In this document: positions 23,481-34,178 of the stretch, piece by piece | Numbering within the stretch: position 1 is the stretch's first letter | How the letters are laid out: each line of letters begins with the position of its first letter | Origin: Synchiropus splendidus | Taxonomy: Eukaryota > Chordata > Actinopteri > Syngnathiformes > Callionymidae | Assembly: GCF_027744825.2 (NCBI RefSeq) | Contig: NC_071334.1 | Coordinates: 7,572,437 to 7,636,436, forward strand | DNA length: 64,000 bases | Direction of reading: 5' to 3' | Made by a program: the position numbers and the translations under genes | The notes under the pieces: generated by a model | Seen by the model: only the letters and a program-made list of their open reading frames with translations | Told to the model about the DNA's origin: nothing | Database searches by the model: none

Positions 23481-23920
23481 AATACTACAGTTTGCAATGA
23501 AGCGTGGCCATGGCAACAATTGGCTGCGCTTAATACATTTACACAATGGTCATCAAAGAAGTGATCGAAGGAAGAGGGGGGTTGGAAAGTCCAAATCATT
23601 TTGACTTGTGTTGAATCACTCCTGTTTGGACATCAGCTGTCCAGGCAGTGAGCCGTGGAGTCGGTGCTGCCACCGCTGAAAGTGGAGGATTAAGTTGCCA
23701 GATTTTTCTCAGCGCTTACTGAATGGGGGAGTAAGTGGCCAGAACTTCTTCAGAGGTCTCGCAGAGTTCATTTCACCTCTGTGACACACTTTTGTATTAA
23801 AAACACATCTGTCATATTGTGATGTTGATTAGGAGTGAAAATCATTGCTCTGGCTGTGTGCTGTTGGATTGCATGTCGCCATATAACTGCGATGGCGACA
23901 TGCCTATGCCACAATGTTGC

Positions 23921-25269
23921 CTATTTTTCAGTATTCGGCTGAACATATTCGGCCACCAAACATTCACTGCATCCTTTAGTTTTTCCGTTGTGAGTTTTCA
24001 TGTGCCTTTTCAATAACCGTTCTGCTGCAAAACATTTACCACACTGAGAGCAGATGAAAGGTTTTTCACCAATGTGAACTCTCATGTGATCAGTTAGGGT
24101 GGCTTTCTCTGAAAAAGATGTTCCACAATGAGAGCAGTTGAAAGATTTTTCGTGCATTCTAATATGCCTCCTCAGATTACATTTCTGTGAAAAACATTTT
24201 CCACACTGGGGGCAGATGAAAGGTTTTTCTCCAGAATGAATTCTCATGTGTTTCTTCAGGTCAACATTCATAGTAAAACATTTTCCACACTGGGAGCAGA
24301 TGAAAGGTTTTTCTCCAGAGTGAATTCTCATATGCTTCCACAGACTACATTTACGTGAAAAACATTTTCCACACAGGGAACAGATGGTAGGTTTTTCATC
24401 ATTGTGAACTCTCATATGATCCTTTAGAGTATATTCATGGGAAAACTGTTTACCACATTTAGAGCATAAGAAAGGTTTTTCATCAGAGTGAATTCCCATA
24501 TGCCTCCTTAGGTTACTTTTCCTTGAAAAACATTTTCCACAGACAGAGCAGATAATAGGTTTTTCACCAGTGTGAACGCTCATGTGCTTGTTTAGGGTGC
24601 TTCCCTCAGAGAAACATTTTCCACATAGGGAGCAGATGAAAGGTTTTTCACCAGTGTGAACTCTTATGTGCTTGTTTAAGTGACCTTTCTCTGTAAAACA
24701 TTTACCACAATGGGAGCAGCTGAATGCTCTTTCTCCAGTATGAACTCTTAAATGCCTGTCCAAGTGATGTTTAGTGAAAAAATCTTTCCCACATTGTGAG
24801 CAGATGAAAGGTTTTTCTCCTGTGTGAATTCTCATGTGAATTTTCAGGTGGCATTTCATTGAAAAACATTTTCCACACTGGGGGCACCTGAAAGGTTTTC
24901 CTCCAGTGTGAATTCTCATGTGCTTATTCAGTATATGTCTCTTTGGGAAATGGTTCCCACAAAGCAAACAAGTGAAAGGTCCATGGCAGCAGGATTTATT
25001 GTGTCGAGTCAGTTCATCTGTTGAGAAGCACTTCTTTCCACATCCAGAGCAGATCAGTGATATGTCATCCATGTCATCTGTCTCCTTTTTGACAACAACT
25101 TTTGGATTATCAACAGAATTAGAATCTGACTGCAAGTTACTGGTTTCTCTCCAGTCTTCACTGTCATCAGTGTCAGATTCAGAACACAGTGGCCTCTGGT
25201 GGTCAGACTGTAGGGGTGTATCCAATATACTGGCTGGTTCTGTTCCAGTAGAGTCATCTCCACCCGCTC
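23921..25269 (-). CDS. ZF4, main exon: C2H2 zinc-finger protein (1 CCHC + 12 C2H2 fingers)
   Basis: Spliced with exon 1 at 27213-27231 this encodes 455 aa beginning MESKRA-G-AGGDDSTGTEPAS. The acidic segment contains SESDTDDSEDWRET. A CCHC finger ends HNKSC. Twelve C2H2 fingers follow. The linker before the eleventh finger is shortened to HEKSF (instead of HTGEKPF), which should change finger spacing on DNA. The acceptor TACTTTAAACAG precedes 25269. No in-frame ATG is near the acidic segment (the codon at 25225 is TTG). Head to head with ZF5. Presumed nuclear DNA binder; target unknown. Confidence 0.92.
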
Positions 25270-27212
25270 CTGTTTAAAGTAGATCAAAGTACATGATTAG
25301 AGAAATACAACTCGATAGTTATCATATTTAAGTTGACAAATGTATACAACTGAACGAGTAGAAAATTATAGTTGATTTAACAATATAGACCATTTTCATA
25401 CATTGCCATATTAATACAAATGAACAATAATTTTCACCACATAATTTCAGTAGCAATATTTGTAAAGAATTGAATTGATTCTCTCAACAGGACAAATTGA
25501 TGTATTTAAGCTTTTCAAGTACAAAGGTATTTTGTTCACGAAATGCAACAATGAAACAAAAATCAGAGGCAAAGTAGAATTAATGCTGTAACATTGGGTA
25601 ATAAATGCTAAAAATAAAAATGGTTGTGTCGTTCCATTACCAACTGGGCATCTCCATTAAGTATTGTCATTATTTTTTTCATTATCAGTCAGTAGTTGAA
25701 ATTCAGGGAAGTCGATCATTTTTTACACCATTACACCCTGATCAGACGAGTTGTCTGTTGGTGTTTTGACAACTTCCTCTGAGAATTGTAGAGTGATTGC
25801 AGCATCAGCCACCAAGATATCAGTTCCAACATGGCACATGACGCCAGTTCCGGCGACTCACTTTCAGCGTGCTGGGAGACTCAGGAGAAGGAGACTAAAA
25901 TAATAACAGGGATGAGTGACGGTCGACCCGATAGCAGAAAAGATGACGTCAAATATTGTGAAGAAAAATTGTAAAAGCAATGCTTAAAAAAATCTATATC
26001 GAACAATATGAAAAAATATATTGGGATATTCTTTAAATGCTATATCGCCCAGTTCTATTGTGTGTTGCCATTAACACACAGCAGTTGATCCCTATTTTTA
26101 TTTACAACATTTACTGTAATAGGATAGGATATTGCACAGCGTAGCACTCATGTCATCTCTGCAATAGATTAATTGTAGATTATTTAGGATATTTATTCTA
26201 TTGAAGAGTTGAGAGTGACTGTCAGTGCTGCAAAAGCATCCTGAATTATCAGCAGTTCCCTAGAGCGCATTTGCGTTGTCATTTTTGCGAGACTGACCAA
26301 GAACATTTCTCGTGTTACCTCGGGTTGTGGCAATAATAGCGAGGCACTGAAGGCACACTTTTGATCCACATGATCGTTTTGAAATCCATACTGTATGTCT
26401 GACGTTTACTTTGTTTTCAGAACTTTTAATTCATTCCACGCAGCCTCTCCCGGTCATCCCTCCGCAGCTTGTCTGTCTGTGGCTCACAGAGACAAAGCTC
26501 CACGCAGAAAAGTTATGTCTAATTGATCCTTGAAAGACGTTAATAAAAGTTGAAGGAAGAAAATAGAGAAGGAAGACAGTATTGGCCTGCAATATCACAA
26601 TCACACTGTGCACATTGCATGTTTTAGACAATGCAACCCTAATCATCATCATATACTAATATAATCGATTAGCGGATTTGGTTTGGGATATTTCAGTCAA
26701 TTTCACTCAAATATGGAAGAAATTCTCAGTGGACTAACGTTGTAAATGTAAGACAAATCTCGCTGTGATCGAGCTATTAACCACATTTTCCAGGTAGACG
26801 AGAGCAAAGAAAAATAGAATTTGCTCTCCTGAAGATGGGCTGTGCCGTTGCATGTTCAGTTAAAGTCCGATCTTAGCCACAATAAAGCAATAAATGGTTT
26901 GGACTGTCGTGTAACCGACTTCTATGCGTCTCTGTTTACACTCGCGTTCCGATAGTAACTGCACCCAAGTCCCACAATGCAAAGCGGCGTGACATCTGCA
27001 GCGGAGCGTACAGACAGTAGAGGCTATGAAATGACAGCCGTATCTAGACGCTGACGACGGGAGTTGGCTTCTTCCCTACCCCTTTTATTTTCCGTATTTC
27101 TAATATTCTCGCAGCGGAGTTTACGCGTACGCAGGAGAGAGAAACGCGAGAGATGGACCACAGCGCAAACGGTTTATAGCCAACATGCTGACGCCTGTCT
27201 GTCTGTGGCTAC
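25270..27212 (-). other. ZF4 intron 1
   Basis: 1.94 kb between GT (27212-27211) and AG (25271-25270). AT-rich, no recognisable gene or repeat. Confidence 0.65.
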
Positions 27213-27231
27213 CTGCTCTCTTGCTCTCCAT
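27213..27231 (-). CDS. ZF4, exon 1 (19 coding nt, MESKRA)
   Basis: Reverse-strand ATGGAGAGCAAGAGAGCAG followed by GTAGCCAC. The METER peptide has changed to MESKR but length, phase and donor are kept. An in-frame upstream ATG would add about 30 residues; I prefer the conserved start. Confidence 0.75.
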
Positions 27232-27785
27232 CTTCTCTTTCGTTCCGTCTCTCGCTGATAACGTCAGTAGATGGCCGCCGGCAGCAGCTGTCAGCCGCAG
27301 CTGGAAGGACTCTTTCAAACCCTGAACGTCTTCATCCGGCGGAGGAGAACAAAGGAACGCGAGGCTGCCTCGGTGTTGTGAGAGAAGAAAATGGCGGAGA
27401 GGGCGGGGCCTGATTTTCTGAGGTCGTTTGTCACTCCAGTCACATAATAAAATTCAAGCTTTGTTGTAGATATCTGTTTGTCAGAACTGTAAATAATTAT
27501 ATATGGAATGTTTTTAGGAGGGAACTGCAAAAATTGGACTCCACGAGTGGTTTATCGGCGAGTTGAACACTCTGAGCCACCGTAGAAAAACACCCCGCCC
27601 TCTCCGCCATTCTTGGGTCAGAACACTGCGGCAGTCTCGCGTCCCTCTGGTCACCTCTGGTGGATGGAGATGTCCAGACGTCAGACGTCTGCTGCTACTT
27701 GAAGAAACGATCATCTGCCGCCTCGTTTTCAAATCATATTAATCGTTATAAACGAGAGACGGAACCAGAGAGAATCCTACAGGGG
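27232..27785. promoter_or_regulatory. mirrored bidirectional promoter of ZF4 (-) and ZF5 (+)
   Basis: Two copies of the same core module face away from each other. Minus side: AAAATGGCG (27388-27396) and GGGCGGGG (27401-27408). Plus side: CCCCGCCC (27593-27600) then CGCCATT (27605-27611). Each is followed by the shared 5' UTR with GAGAGACGGAAC. The two modules are about 190 bp apart. Confidence 0.7.
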
Positions 27786-27804
27786 ATGGAAACCGAGAGA
27801 GCAG
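27786..27804 (+). pseudogene. ZF5 exon 1 (METERA), broken gene
   Basis: ATGGAAACCGAGAGAGCAG followed by GTACACACACACACG. Structurally sound, phase 1, but the gene it feeds is disrupted in exon 2. Confidence 0.7.
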
Positions 27805-28340
27805 GTACACACACACACGTACGCGCGCACGGCAATATGTGGTCTCTGAACCGGTGGCTCAACAGTCCTTCACTCTCTGCTGTGCACTCGCGATTTTGCT
27901 GCCTAAAAAATGCAGGACCCTCAACTGACTGAATGTTCCACCGCACGGAGAGACTGCGAGTCACACAGGGCCGTTTCTAGCCCCCTGGGGGCCCAAGGCA
28001 AGATGCTGTCTGGGGCCCTCTACTTTGACGACATTCCTATCCCTTTAGATGGTCTACTAACATACCACATTCAATTACAGTTCATGAGCAAAACAGGCAA
28101 CAAGTAAAATTAAACATATTAAGTTGGACCAATCGGGCAAGTTAAGTTGATTCAAGAACATGATAATAATAGGAAAATAATTTATAATAATTTATATGTT
28201 GATAAATAGAACAGATTATTTATCAAACGTGTTTATTTTAGATAAGAAAATCAATCAAACCAACAAGTGCAACAATAAAAACAAACCAACACTTAATGCT
28301 TAATAAACAGCACAACACCTAATAGTAGCACAGATTATCT

Positions 28341-28599
28341 TCAGAATCAGAATCAGATTTATTGCCATGGTCAGTGGGGAGCCCACTGACTAGGAAAGTG
28401 TCTTGGAATAAAGTGCAACAAAAAACAAATAAAATAAAATAAAATAAATAGAATAACATAACAACAAGGCTGTTCACGAATTTAACAGTCTGATGGCCGA
28501 TGGGAAGAAGCTGTTCCTGTGACGGGAGGTTCTGGTCTGGATGGACCGTAGCCTCCTGCCAGAGGGAAGAGGAACAAACAGTCCATGTCCAGGGTGAGA
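28341..28599 (+). repeat. dispersed teleost repeat fragment
   Basis: TCAGAATCAGAATCAGATTT followed by an AAATA-rich tract and CTGATGGCCGATGGGAAGAA, a sequence type I recall as interspersed in many fish genomes (probably a non-LTR 3' end). The exact family is uncertain. Confidence 0.55.
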
Positions 28600-29139
28600 A
28601 ACAGTTCAGCCTAAAAAAACAAGCCCCTTCTTATTTAATTTTACTTATAGCCAAATGTTTATTTATCAACATATAGTACTGTAATTAACACGTAACCACA
28701 GATTAAATCAGTCATTTCAGCTCAGTCGTGGCTTTTTCTTTTCTGCTGTTATCTGTAAAATGTTTGTGACCAGTGTGGTACAGAATGGGCCGATGCTCGT
28801 CTCCTCATCCATGTTGTCAACTACCCAAGAAAAATAACTCTGACTCCGTTGTCATTGGCGGCGGTTATGACGCAATGTTTACATTCCTCTTTCAGCGTAA
28901 AATGCAGTCATCACATAGTGTTTAATGATGAAATAATGCGGATACACGGATTCACGTCACTTTTCACAAGTTGATTTCCTGTCTGTAGGTTCCACTCCAC
29001 TCCAACTTGAAGTGTTGCAGGGCAGAGCTGCGCAAGGAATTCAATGTTTAATGTCTCTAATGTAGAACCCTGTCTTGTTTGTATTTAGCACGAACAGTCC
29101 AGACCATCATCATGGCGACGCTTCAGGGCAAAGTGTGAT

Positions 29140-29350
29140 CCAAAGTCTGCATATAGTGTTGGAGAGAGAGAATATAATTACAGTTTGCAATGAATGTGCA
29201 ACCAACTATCTGGAGCCTTCAGCTTACATTATCAGCCATTATATAATGGGACATTTTGGAGGGTGTTTTAAATTATTGATATTATTATTTGAAAAGCAAA
29301 GTCTGAAATATAAAAAAGTCCAAAATATTCATCCATGTAAACATTAACTT
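29140..29350 (+). repeat. interspersed repeat, copy B
   Basis: Inverted relative to 23286-23480 and about 200 bp long. Includes TTACAGTTTGCAATGAATG and ends near AAACATTAACTTTC. Confidence 0.55.
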
Positions 29351-29676
29351 TCTTTGACAAACATGTATGTAAATGTGTTCTGTTAACTTCATTCGTTTTT
29401 ACTGTGAAATGTGTGGAGCATGTGAAATTAACCTATTTTTGTAACAATTTTGAAGTAAGGTAAAGAAAACTTATAAAAACAATAATTGAAAATCTAAAAC
29501 GTCTAATTGCCAAGCAGCTTCAACACACTGTCTCAATGACGAAGTGAAAAAAAATCAGGCATGGATGCAGTTTATAGCAGCTGCTATAAACAGCTGGTGG
29601 ACAAACAAGCTTGTATTTTGAGTGCATGGTTAGTACATCATCAAGTATTGATTCTAACTTAATTTACTCAAAACAG

Positions 29677-30399
29677 ATGCAGATGGAGATGACACCAGTA
29701 GAGCACAACCTGCTGGTGTCTTGGATCCACAGCTCCATCCTCCAGTGACCACCAGAGGTCACTGTGTTCTGAATCTGACACTGATGACAGTGAAGACTGG
29801 ACAGAATCCAGTAACTTTCAGTCAGATTTCAACTCTGTTGAGAGTCTAAACGTTGATGTCAGAGAGGAGAAAGTTGATGCCGGTCATAAATCACTGATCT
29901 GCTCTGCATGTGAGAAGAAATGCTTTGCAAAGGCTGAACTGACTCAAATTTTCCTACAGTGGAACTTGTTTGCTCTGTGGGAACCGTTTCGAAACGAGAC
30001 AGAAACTGAGGAGACACATGAGAATGCACTCTGGAGAAAAACTTTTTAACTGGTCTCAATGTGGTAAATGTTTTTCAGAGAAAGGTCACCTGTTTAATCA
30101 CTTGCGAGTTCACACTGGTGAAAAACCATTCATCTGCTCTCAGTGTGGAAAATGTTTTTCTCTGAAATGCACCCTAAAGAATCACATGAGAGTTCACACT
30201 GGGGAAAAACCTTTCTTCTGCCCCCACTTTGGAAAATGTTTTTCACAGAAAATTCATCTGAAATATCACATGAGAATTCACTCTGGACAAAAACCTTTCA
30301 TCTGCTCCCAGTGTGGAAAATGTTTTACTAAGAAACGCACCCTAAAGAATCACATACGAGTTCACACTGGTGAAAAAACATACAACTACGCTCAGTGTG
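29677..30399 (+). pseudogene. ZF5 main exon, broken C2H2 zinc-finger gene
   Basis: Starts as expected after AAACAG (G|AT GCA GAT), but an apparent 5-nt insertion at about 29742-29746 shifts the frame before the acidic segment. A second indel near 29950 removes most of the CCHC finger end. About five C2H2 fingers remain open from 29970 (CGNRFETRQKL and later), with damage such as FNWSQCG and CPHFGK. The gene stops abruptly at 30393-30399, where sequence switches to inverted ZF6. Not expected to make a normal protein. Confidence 0.85.
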
Positions 30400-30753
30400 A
30401 ATCCTCATGTGGTTCCTCAGTTTCTGTCTCTCCTCAAATTTGTTCCCACAAAGTGAACAAGTCAAAGGTCCACGTCCACACGATTACCTGTCAGTCCAGA
30501 GTCAGTCCAGTTTTTGAGAAGCATTTATTTCCAGATCTAGGGCAGATCAGTGATTTGTCATCAGTTTCATCAGTCTCCTCTTTGGCGTCAACATTTGGAT
30601 TCCCAACCGAGTTGGAATCTGTCTGAGTGTTACTGGTTCTTCTGCAGTCTTCGCTGTCATTGCTTTTACATTCAGACCTCCGGTGGTCAGGGTGGAGAGG
30701 TGTGTCCAAGATACCATCTGGTTTTGTTTCATTAGAGTCATCTCCACCTGCTC
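30400..30753 (-). pseudogene. ZF6 main exon remnant, broken C2H2 zinc-finger gene
   Basis: Reading on the minus strand from acceptor CACTACAAACAG (30754-30765), it gives GAGGDDSNETKPDG and an acidic segment with a deletion (CKSNDSEDCRRT where sisters have CSESDTDDSEDWRET). In the CCHC finger the frame meets a stop (GLTLD-stop, about 30491). The first C2H2 finger follows, and then the sequence breaks off at the fusion with ZF5 near 30400. Exon 1 at 31350-31368 is present. Confidence 0.8.
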
Positions 30754-31349
30754 CTGTTTGTAGTGAATGAAGGCACATGGGTACTACATTACTACATCAT
30801 GTGATACTGAGGTTGAAGTTTAGAAAAATCACGTCAGTTAATGACAATTTAAATTGTCAATAAATTATCCAATCCCTCACGGGAACACAACAGTAGTTTT
30901 CTCTAAATAATAATAATAATAAATTAAAAGGAATGAATAATAATAATAATAATCATAAAGAAGGATGGAATCTTGCCAATCTGGGCATTTATGATGTCAT
31001 CATGATCGACTGATCAAATGACAAATTTTCTACCACTCTTTGTGAGACCGCGGTAGAAAATTCTGGCAACCTACTCCCCAGATCTGGCACCCCATTCCCC
31101 AGTCATAGAGACGACACGCCATCATTTCAGCTGTGACTGAGCCATGACAACTCAGCAGGAGCTGTGCTACAAAAGTTGAATATCTGCCTGCCCGACCCAC
31201 GTCTCACATGAGTAATCTTCAGTTGTATTCATATCAATGCGAACATCATTTCATGTAATTTCAATAAATGTACGCAGTGCTTATATGTTGAATGTATCAG
31301 ATGTTGTTGGTCATACCACAGAATATTAAAAATGCGTGTGTCAATATAC
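30754..31349 (-). other. ZF6 intron region
   Basis: About 600 bp with AAT-type simple repeats at 30905-30955. No gene recognised. Confidence 0.5.
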
Positions 31350-31368
31350 CCACTGTCTCGGTCTCCAT
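31350..31368 (-). pseudogene. ZF6 exon 1 (METETV), broken gene
   Basis: Reverse-strand ATGGAGACCGAGACAGTGG followed by GTATATTG, phase 1. Matches the family exon in length and start, but the downstream exon is disrupted. Confidence 0.65.
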
Positions 31369-32147
31369 CTCCAGCAGGCTCCTCTTCCTTCCGTCTCTCA
31401 GCAGTGGCGTATGTCGTGGAACAGCAGATGATCATCAGTTGTCAGCTTTGAATGAATCTTTCTAACTCCGAATAACATTTAATCTCACGGCGGATTCGAA
31501 GAAAACGAGACTACTTCAGAGTTCCGGGAGAAGAAAATGGAAGAGGCCAGCGCAGAAACATCCGGGTCACATCCTGCTCTCACCCAGCTCCAGCAGAGCT
31601 TCAAACATCAAACACAATTACCATAAACAACTAAGGACAAACGTTCCTATTTAAAACATTATATACAAGTAAATATGCTTTAAACAACTGGAGATGAAAA
31701 TAAAGCCAAATTCTCAGAAGTGTTTTTGGCTGGATGGCGCCCCCTTGTGGAAGCAACTCTGCTGACATGGCCGCCTTTTAATAGATGAGGTTTTGTACTA
31801 TAATAATGGAAAGTATTAACTTAAAACTTGACACTAATAAAACGTGATTGTAAGGTGTAACACATCGATGGGTGTGTCAGAATTGTTTCGCTTTTGAAGC
31901 TCTAGTTCAGTTGTTTCATTTCCGGGTGAAGGCTGGAAGTGACCCGGATGTTTTTCCGCTTGGCTGCGCCTACTCCACTATGTTCTTCTCCCAGAACTCT
32001 GCATCAACCCTGTGTTCTTTGTTCGTCGGTCTTCCGGTGGTGAAATGTTTTTCATATTCCCGTAACTGACGATCATCTGCTGCCAAGTTTCATCGACATA
32101 TGACTCTGTAGCGAACGAGACACGGAAGGAAGAGAGTATTGCTGGAG
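31369..32147. promoter_or_regulatory. divergent promoter region between ZF6 (-) and ZF7 (+)
   Basis: Minus side: CCATTTTCTTCTCCCGGAAC (about 31525-31540 inverted) and the shared 5' UTR. Plus side: CTATGTTCTTCTCCCAGAAC (31978-31997) and 5' UTR ending TTGCTGGAG. GC boxes are poorly preserved. 31735-31747 (GGCGCCCCCTTGT) resembles a CTCF-type core. Confidence 0.55.
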
Positions 32148-32166
32148 ATGGAGACCGAGAAAGAGG
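32148..32166 (+). CDS. ZF7, exon 1 (19 coding nt, METEKE)
   Basis: ATGGAGACCGAGAAAGAGG followed by donor GTACGCG. Phase 1; joins AA at 33466 to give Glu. Intron 1 (32167-33465, 1.3 kb) holds no recognisable gene. Confidence 0.75.
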
Positions 32167-33465
32167 GTACGCGACCGATCTGAAACCCAATAATGACTGA
32201 GTTATTTACAAGTTTTAATCCACAAATTGAGTCTTAAACGCGTGGGGAGCAAAAGGTCCCTACAAAGCAAAATATTCTCACAAGTGGATGTGTGAGGACA
32301 GAAGAATTGGTCCCCACAAGTTTTGCTGTACAAGGTACACCGGGACACAATTGTGGCAGACGAGATCGGTAGATAGCATCTGTATTTACACGGGATTGTA
32401 CTGAATTAAACATTAAAACCACATTAAAATAAGAGGCTGGTAAACAGTGAGGATTGTGGACTCTCACCTCTCTGTTCACAGGACAGGAACGAAGGAGAGC
32501 CCAGCCGAAGAATAACGTTGGAACTTCTGAAGGAGGGAGGGACAACCTGGGATACGCTAACATTGAGTCAGGTATGTATATTGTTCAGGATCTGTTCCCA
32601 TTTCGACCAGAGGGTGGTGTAATTCAAATGCAAAACTGCTGACAAAACAGGGAAAAAAATAGTCTGTCTCGTCTAAGCCAAGTCATAAACCAGAGAAGAC
32701 CTGCTACAAATGCTGCTGCTGATCATCATCTTAATGCTAGAGTGGTGATCTGAATTATGGATGCACCAGTCCACATTTTTCCACTTCTGATATCTGTGTT
32801 TGGCTGTGTGCCGAAACCAAAGTTATGATCCGATACCAAGGCACAGTTTGTTTTATCATCTTTATTACTGTTGCTTGTGTATTAGAATAGCCAGTAGAGG
32901 TCAGTACAAGACCAGAAAAATCCTGTCAAAAGTAAAATAATTATCCTGAGAACAACTTTTCAACTCTGAAGGTTGTGCATTGACAGTCAATATTTATTAA
33001 ATCCAGATCTTTACTTAAGGTTAACTTATTACTTAAGGTTACTAACGCTGAATCTCATATTGACCTAGAGAGGGTGACATCATACTGCAATGCATTGTGG
33101 GCTAATGGGTTTAAGTAGCCACACTTTCAACAGTATTTCAAACAGAGACCCAGCGTTATGTTAGGCAGCCATCTCCATATTTCATGAATTAATAAAACAT
33201 GGATGGAGCATCTTTTGTTGTAACAATTCTGAAGAACCATTTGTGGGCGAGGGGGACCCCCACTGTGCTCCAGTATGTAATTCACAGCAGCTGAGACAAG
33301 TGGGAATGGGACATTTTGAATTGTCATGAACTCACAAATATGAGGAATTATTCTTCCAATAAGGCCTCCTCAGTATGATAAGATGATGTAGCAAAATTCA
33401 TTTAACTATCAATATTGATTTTAAATCTATAATAATCTCCTAATAATGTACCTTTAATTTGACAG

Positions 33466-34178
33466 AACCAGCTGGTATCTTGGATTCCCCTCGGCATACT
33501 GACCACCAGACGTCACTGTGTTCTGAATCTGACACTGATGACAGTGAGGACTGGAGAGAAACCAGTAACACTCAGACAGATTCCACCTCAGTTGAGAATC
33601 CAAATGTTCAGATTAAAGTGGAGACAGATGATGCTGATCACAAATCACCAATCTATAGTGGGCGTGGGAAGAAATGCTCCTCAAAGGCTGGACTGACTCG
33701 ACGCAAGAAATCCTGCCGTGGACCTTTGACTTGTTCGCTTTGTGGGAACCGTTTTGAAACAAGAAGGAAACTATCGAGCCACATGAGAATTCACTCACAG
33801 GAAAGACCTTTCATCTGCTCCCAATGTGGCAAATGTTATTCACAGAGATGTTACTTGACGAGACACATGAGGGCTCACACAGGCGAAAAACCTTTCGGCT
33901 GCTCCCACTGTGGGAAAAGTTTTCCAGAGAAAGGCAAACTAAAAGAGCACACAAGAGTTCACACTGGGGAAAAACCTTTCAACTGCTCCCTGTGTGGAAA
34001 ATGTTTTTCAAAGAAAGTCAAACTAAATGACCACATGAGAGTTCACACTGGCGAAAAACCTTTCAACTGCTCCCAGTGTGGAAAATGTTTTGCTGCAAAA
34101 GGGACCCTGAATAGACACATCAAAAGTCACATTAGAAAAACTTTGCTTCTTCTGTCACTTAAAAAAGATTTAAGTTGA
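33466..34178 (+). CDS. ZF7, main exon: short C2H2 zinc-finger protein (5 C2H2 fingers)
   Basis: Spliced with exon 1 this encodes 243 aa: METEKE-EPAGILDSP, i.e. the short N-terminal form lacking the GDDSSGT stretch. The acceptor TTTAATTTGACAG lies directly before AACCAGCT. The acidic segment SESDTDDSEDWRET is intact. The CCHC finger has lost both cysteines of its first pair (IYSGRGKKC), so it is probably not a metal site. Five good C2H2 fingers follow, ending HIKSH, then a tail with a leucine run. Polyadenylation candidates: AATAAA near 34376 and 34447. Half the length of its sisters but open throughout. Head to head with broken ZF6. Confidence 0.88.

Larger units (their letters stand above)
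27805..29676 (+). other. ZF5 intron 1 region with repeats
   Basis: Contains CAGGGCCGTTTCTAGCCCCC (27967-27986), reminiscent of a hAT transposon end without a matching second end, the repeats at 28341-28599 and 29140-29350, and AT-rich DNA. Confidence 0.5.

Noticed and set aside
27967..28030. Complete hAT transposon starting at CAGGGCCG
   Set aside because: The start looks hAT-like, but no inverted partner end or target-site duplication was found.
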